A stretch of DNA of 35,802 nt from JAWWPG01 sp037719575 (GTDB lineage Bacteria > Actinomycetota > Actinomycetes > Propionibacteriales > Nocardioidaceae): NCBI GenBank assembly GCA_037719575.1, contig JBBJMF010000018.1, forward strand, positions 1 through 35,802. Reading direction: 5' to 3'. The translations under genes and the position numbers were made by a program. The notes below the pieces were generated by a model. That model had not been told where the DNA came from, ran no database searches, and saw only the letters and a list, made by a program, of their open reading frames with translations. Shown here in pieces: positions 33,468 through 35,802 of this stretch (positions within the stretch are counted from its first letter, which is position 1; each line of letters opens with the position of its first letter).

Positions 33468-34519
33468 GGTGCCTCCCAGTCACTTGATGGGAGATCCCCC
33501 ATCGCGCTGACGTGGCTGGTGTCCATTCGGACGCCATGCTGGGCTTCGCGACGCAGTAGCAGGGCGTTGACCACGTCTGCTGCCTCGTTGGCCTGATCGA
33601 CAGACAAGAGAACGGGTGTGTCGTCCGCGAGGTAGAGGACGAGGGTGGGGCCTGGTCGGATAACCACAGATCTGGGATGCCAGGCGAGCTTCTTTCCGCC
33701 TTCCCAGGTCCAGCCCGTGGTCAGCCGGGACCCATACACGGTTGACGCGTAGGCGTGAGTCACATGGTCGAGCGGGATGGTGACCGTCGGCCACTTCACG
33801 AAGGGCGTCACGTGAACCCCGCGATCGTCAATGATGGTTCTGGTAGAGACACGCCAGATGCCCGGCAGAGCGAGAATCACGGCGCTGATGGCCCATGGCG
33901 GACTAACGAACATCAGCGCTAGGCCTAGGGCGAGGAACGTGGACACGAAGATCACGGTGCTTCGAGAGATGGCACGCCCCACCCAGACGATGTGCTCGGA
34001 GGGGGCGAAGCGAAGCCTGGAGGTGGGCCGACCCGAGATTGGGCTTTCGTTGGGAGGCAGCACGAGCCCCAGGAGCGGGATGGCTGTACTGAGAACCGCC
34101 GTGCAGGCCAAGAGGTGCCAGGGCATGGTTTGCGCGACCTCGCCACCGTCTAACCCATAAGAGATCAGCATGCTCTTGAGGAACAGAACGGGTTGCAGCC
34201 AGACAACAAGCGCCAACCAAATCACCGCGTGGCGACGCTTCACGCTGACCGGGGACCACTCGCCTGTCCATAGCACCACCAGCGTGGCCAGAACAAAAGG
34301 AGTAGATGGAATCAGGAAGCGCAGGTAGTTGGAGGACACCGGCTCGAACTCTGGCCACCATGAATTTGGGTCGGTGATCATGGCTGGTAGTAGCTGTCGG
34401 GTAAGCAACCAGACGACGAGCACCGCCAGGGGCACGGAGACCAGCAAGCCGGTTGCGGCAAGACGCCGCTGGTTCGTGGTCCATTCGCGCATCGGCTTGG
34501 CCGCTGCAGTGGTGGTCAT
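33464..34519 (-). CDS. Membrane protein of a YtrA-type GntR operon
   Basis: A 351-residue integral membrane protein with about six hydrophobic segments: near residues 23-45, 70-85, 96-115, 130-155, 185-208 and 208-222. A cytoplasmic C-terminal domain of about 120 residues follows, containing IIDDRGVHVTPFVKWPTVTI and DDTPVLLSVDQANEAADVVN, a PH-like strand pattern. GGAGG lies 7 bases before the ATG, which overlaps the regulator stop. An arrangement of small GntR regulator plus coupled membrane protein is common in Gram-positive bacteria (DUF1648-like or ABC-type partners), often answering envelope stress. No ATP-binding subunit is present. Confidence 0.82.
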   Translation of the reverse strand: MTTTAAAKPMREWTTNQRRLAATGLLVSVPLAVLVVWLLTRQLLPAMITDPNSWWPEFEPVSSNYLRFLIPSTPFVLATLVVLWTGEWSPVSVKRRHAVIWLALVVWLQPVLFLKSMLISYGLDGGEVAQTMPWHLLACTAVLSTAIPLLGLVLPPNESPISGRPTSRLRFAPSEHIVWVGRAISRSTVIFVSTFLALGLALMFVSPPWAISAVILALPGIWRVSTRTIIDDRGVHVTPFVKWPTVTIPLDHVTHAYASTVYGSRLTTGWTWEGGKKLAWHPRSVVIRPGPTLVLYLADDTPVLLSVDQANEAADVVNALLLRREAQHGVRMDTSHVSAMGDLPSSDWEAP

Positions 34520-34878
34520 GTGGCTACCTCCAGGATTTGCTGGATCAGTTGATCGCGCGACATGCCTAACCGGCTCGCCGACTCCACAACCGCGCGGAGC
34601 TGGTCCTCGAAGGCGGCACGACCGACGTTGACGTCTGCTCTTACCTGCGCCCCCCGTCCTCGGCGCAACTCGATGAGCCCCTCAACACGAAGCATCGAAT
34701 ATGCCCGTAGGACGGTGTGCATGTTCACCCCTAGGCCAGCCGCCAGCTCCCGCGCCGGCGGCAACCGCTCCCCAGGGTGAAGACTTCCGGCCACCAGTGC
34801 CCCACGAACCTGGCCGGCGATCTGATCCGCCAACCCTTGAGCACTCTCCGAGTCGATCCGCACCAACATAGTTCGCAT
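34516..34878 (-). CDS. GntR-family transcriptional regulator, YtrA-like
   Basis: A regulator of about 120 residues with the winged helix of the GntR family: LADQIAGQVRGALVAGSLHP, GERLPPARELAAGLGVNMHT and VLRAYSMLRVEGLIELRRGR. It lacks the large effector domain, leaving only a short helical end (SASRLGMSRDQLIQQILEV), as in the YtrA subfamily. The frame is open to 34905, but that start lies beyond a palindrome likely to be the operator. ATG 34878 (MRTMLVRID) or ATG 34869 is preferred. It is coupled to the membrane protein gene and probably represses its own operon. Confidence 0.88.
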   Translation of the reverse strand: MRTMLVRIDSESAQGLADQIAGQVRGALVAGSLHPGERLPPARELAAGLGVNMHTVLRAYSMLRVEGLIELRRGRGAQVRADVNVGRAAFEDQLRAVVESASRLGMSRDQLIQQILEVAT

Positions 34879-34883
34879 GGTAG

Positions 34884-34900
34884 TAGAACAATATGTGCTA
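34884..34900. promoter_or_regulatory. Palindromic operator candidate upstream of the GntR gene
   Basis: TAGAACA-ATA-TGTGCTA is an inverted repeat of seven bases per arm (one mismatch pair) just before the regulator start. It lies in AT-richer DNA where the promoter must be. GntR-family repressors commonly bind such sites over their own promoters. Confidence 0.5.
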
Positions 34901-34905
34901 TGCAA

Positions 34906-35753
34906 GGGCCTTCTCTAGGCCTTGTTTCATAGCAGCCGGATCAGGCACTGCGCTAGGTTCGCGGACGCCTTCAACTCAGCACGTACACGGCCGCAACAGC
35001 GTGAACTTGCCTACGAACTGACGGAGCCCGCTACCTACCGCAGGTGCTCGACGTGAACCTGCGCAACCTCCGGCAGATCGGCGAGGACGTTGGCCGACCT
35101 GGCTCCGTTCCCGAGGCGGCTCCGCGGCGGCGAGCAAGACCTGTAGCGTCGTGAGTCGCTGCTGGTCATCGACTCGCAACGACCCCCCGAGCCGCATTGG
35201 AGATCGGCGGATCGAACCTGGAAGAGCGTCTCGCCCGCACGGCCAATGTAGTGCTCGGAGCCGCTGGCGTGACGTTGCCGGATGCGATGATGGCGGCGCT
35301 CGCTGTCAAGGTGCCCTCGCCGCTAGAACCCGTCATGGACCGTCCGACGACGGCGCGGTCCGAGGCGGCTACCGTGTCGTTCCGTCACAAGCACCGTCCT
35401 GTCGAGCGACGCACAGGTGGGGCACCGTTGGCGGACCGCCACTGGCAGGTCCGATGGCTCATCTAGGACGGCTCCGAACTTGCTACATGTCACTTCTCGG
35501 TCAGGTGTCACCTCCGGGCAACCTTTCGTCAAGCCGTCGGTTGCCCCATGGGAAGGGCAAGCCTCCTGCACCTGTCGCCCTTAGCCAAGGATAGGGATAC
35601 CCGGGTCAATCTTGCCTGCGCCTCGACCTCGGCCCGCGACAGGGCCGTGCCCATATCGCCCCACAGGACGCCCCTGCGCGTCCGCCGCATCGCGGTGGGT
35701 GAGGGCGTTCGCCCGTGACGTCGGGCAGCGACGTCGTACCCGGATGTGGCGGG
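34906..35753. other. Stretch without a supported gene
   Basis: No frame here has convincing protein character, although several open frames exist by chance on both strands. A short minus-strand frame (35654 to 35529) reads MGTALSRAEVEAQARLTRVS and ends after 41 residues; it could be a remnant. An 8-bp inverted repeat, GGGCAACC (35516-35523) and GGTTGCCC (35539-35546), could act as a terminator. I see no tRNA, insertion sequence end or repeat array. Confidence 0.4.
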
Positions 35754-35802
35754 TTAGGAGATGAGCAGGCGCGCGCCAAGGTCTGCTGCGTTGAGATCGA
35801 CG
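35754..35802 (-). CDS. Possible 3' end of a gene entering from the right edge
   Basis: Read on the minus strand from the window edge, the frame gives VDLNAADLGARLLIS and a TAA stop. The amino acid mix is protein-like, but 16 codons are too few to identify a family or to be sure it is coding. Confidence 0.3.
   Translation of the reverse strand, partial: VDLNAADLGARLLIS

Noticed and set aside
33270..33596. A 108-residue plus-strand frame (MASYLRRYENILSAG...)
   Set aside because: It runs into the 3' end of the membrane protein gene on the other strand and has no start signal; the minus-strand frame has coupling and a ribosome binding site.
35195..35225. T-arm-like GGTTCGATCC on the minus strand
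   Set aside because: The flanking bases cannot pair into a T stem, and no anticodon or acceptor arm is found.
35151..35594. A 147-residue plus-strand open frame near the right end
   Set aside because: It is Arg/Pro/Ser-rich with no motif, no ribosome binding site and no sign of a folded domain.

Overview
The window is typical of a high-GC actinobacterial chromosome. Gene content and order (alr, alpha/beta hydrolase, tsaE-tsaB-rimI, groES-groEL, guaB-guaB3, a ChoD-like GMC oxidoreductase, guaA, a SigE-family sigma factor) point to a Nocardioides-like member of the Propionibacteriales. That placement is inferred from remembered synteny, not from a search.

Layout. 1-1910: a frameshifted lipoprotein gene running off the left edge and a divergent sensor histidine kinase. 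1926-6703: coaA on the minus strand and the divergent glmS-acpS-nnrD operon, closed by a strong hairpin. 6795-8396: a polytopic membrane protein of unknown function. 8560-12414: a tightly overlapping run alr, alpha/beta hydrolase, tsaE, then tsaB and rimI; tsaD, often the next gene, is absent. 12465-15956: a minus-strand SAM methyltransferase with a THUMP-like tail, then CIRCE-controlled groES and groEL with a large hairpin between them. 16161-18816: guaB and the CBS-less paralogue guaB3. 19069-22973: minus-strand kynureninase, a GT4 glycosyltransferase and a sulfotransferase-like gene; the kynureninase gene is bracketed by inverted pairs of a 31-bp-period repeat. 23189-26502: an aldehyde dehydrogenase coupled to a ChoD-like flavoprotein. 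26486-27033: remnants of a divergent aldo/keto reductase and MerR pair, both missing their 5' parts. 27049-28598: SigE-family sigma factor and a coupled membrane protein with two META-like repeats, a likely anti-sigma factor. 28728-30296: guaA.

From about 30300 to the right edge the DNA looks like an accessory or decaying region: it is visibly less GC-rich, coding is sparse, and it holds gene fragments. It still carries a conserved hypothetical protein, a lipoprotein, and a compact YtrA-type GntR / membrane protein / small protein operon with a palindromic operator-like site.

Functionally the left two thirds serve core metabolism: CoA, amino-sugar, ACP activation, NAD(P)HX repair, D-alanine, t6A tRNA modification, chaperonin and guanine nucleotide synthesis. 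I found no tRNA, rRNA, CRISPR array, complete insertion sequence or replication origin. No clear multi-gene system of an undescribed kind stands out. The best leads are the repeat-flanked kynU, the scar left by deletion of a divergent gene pair, the His-for-Cys GuaB3, the missing tsaD, the groES-groEL hairpin and the META-domain anti-sigma candidate.
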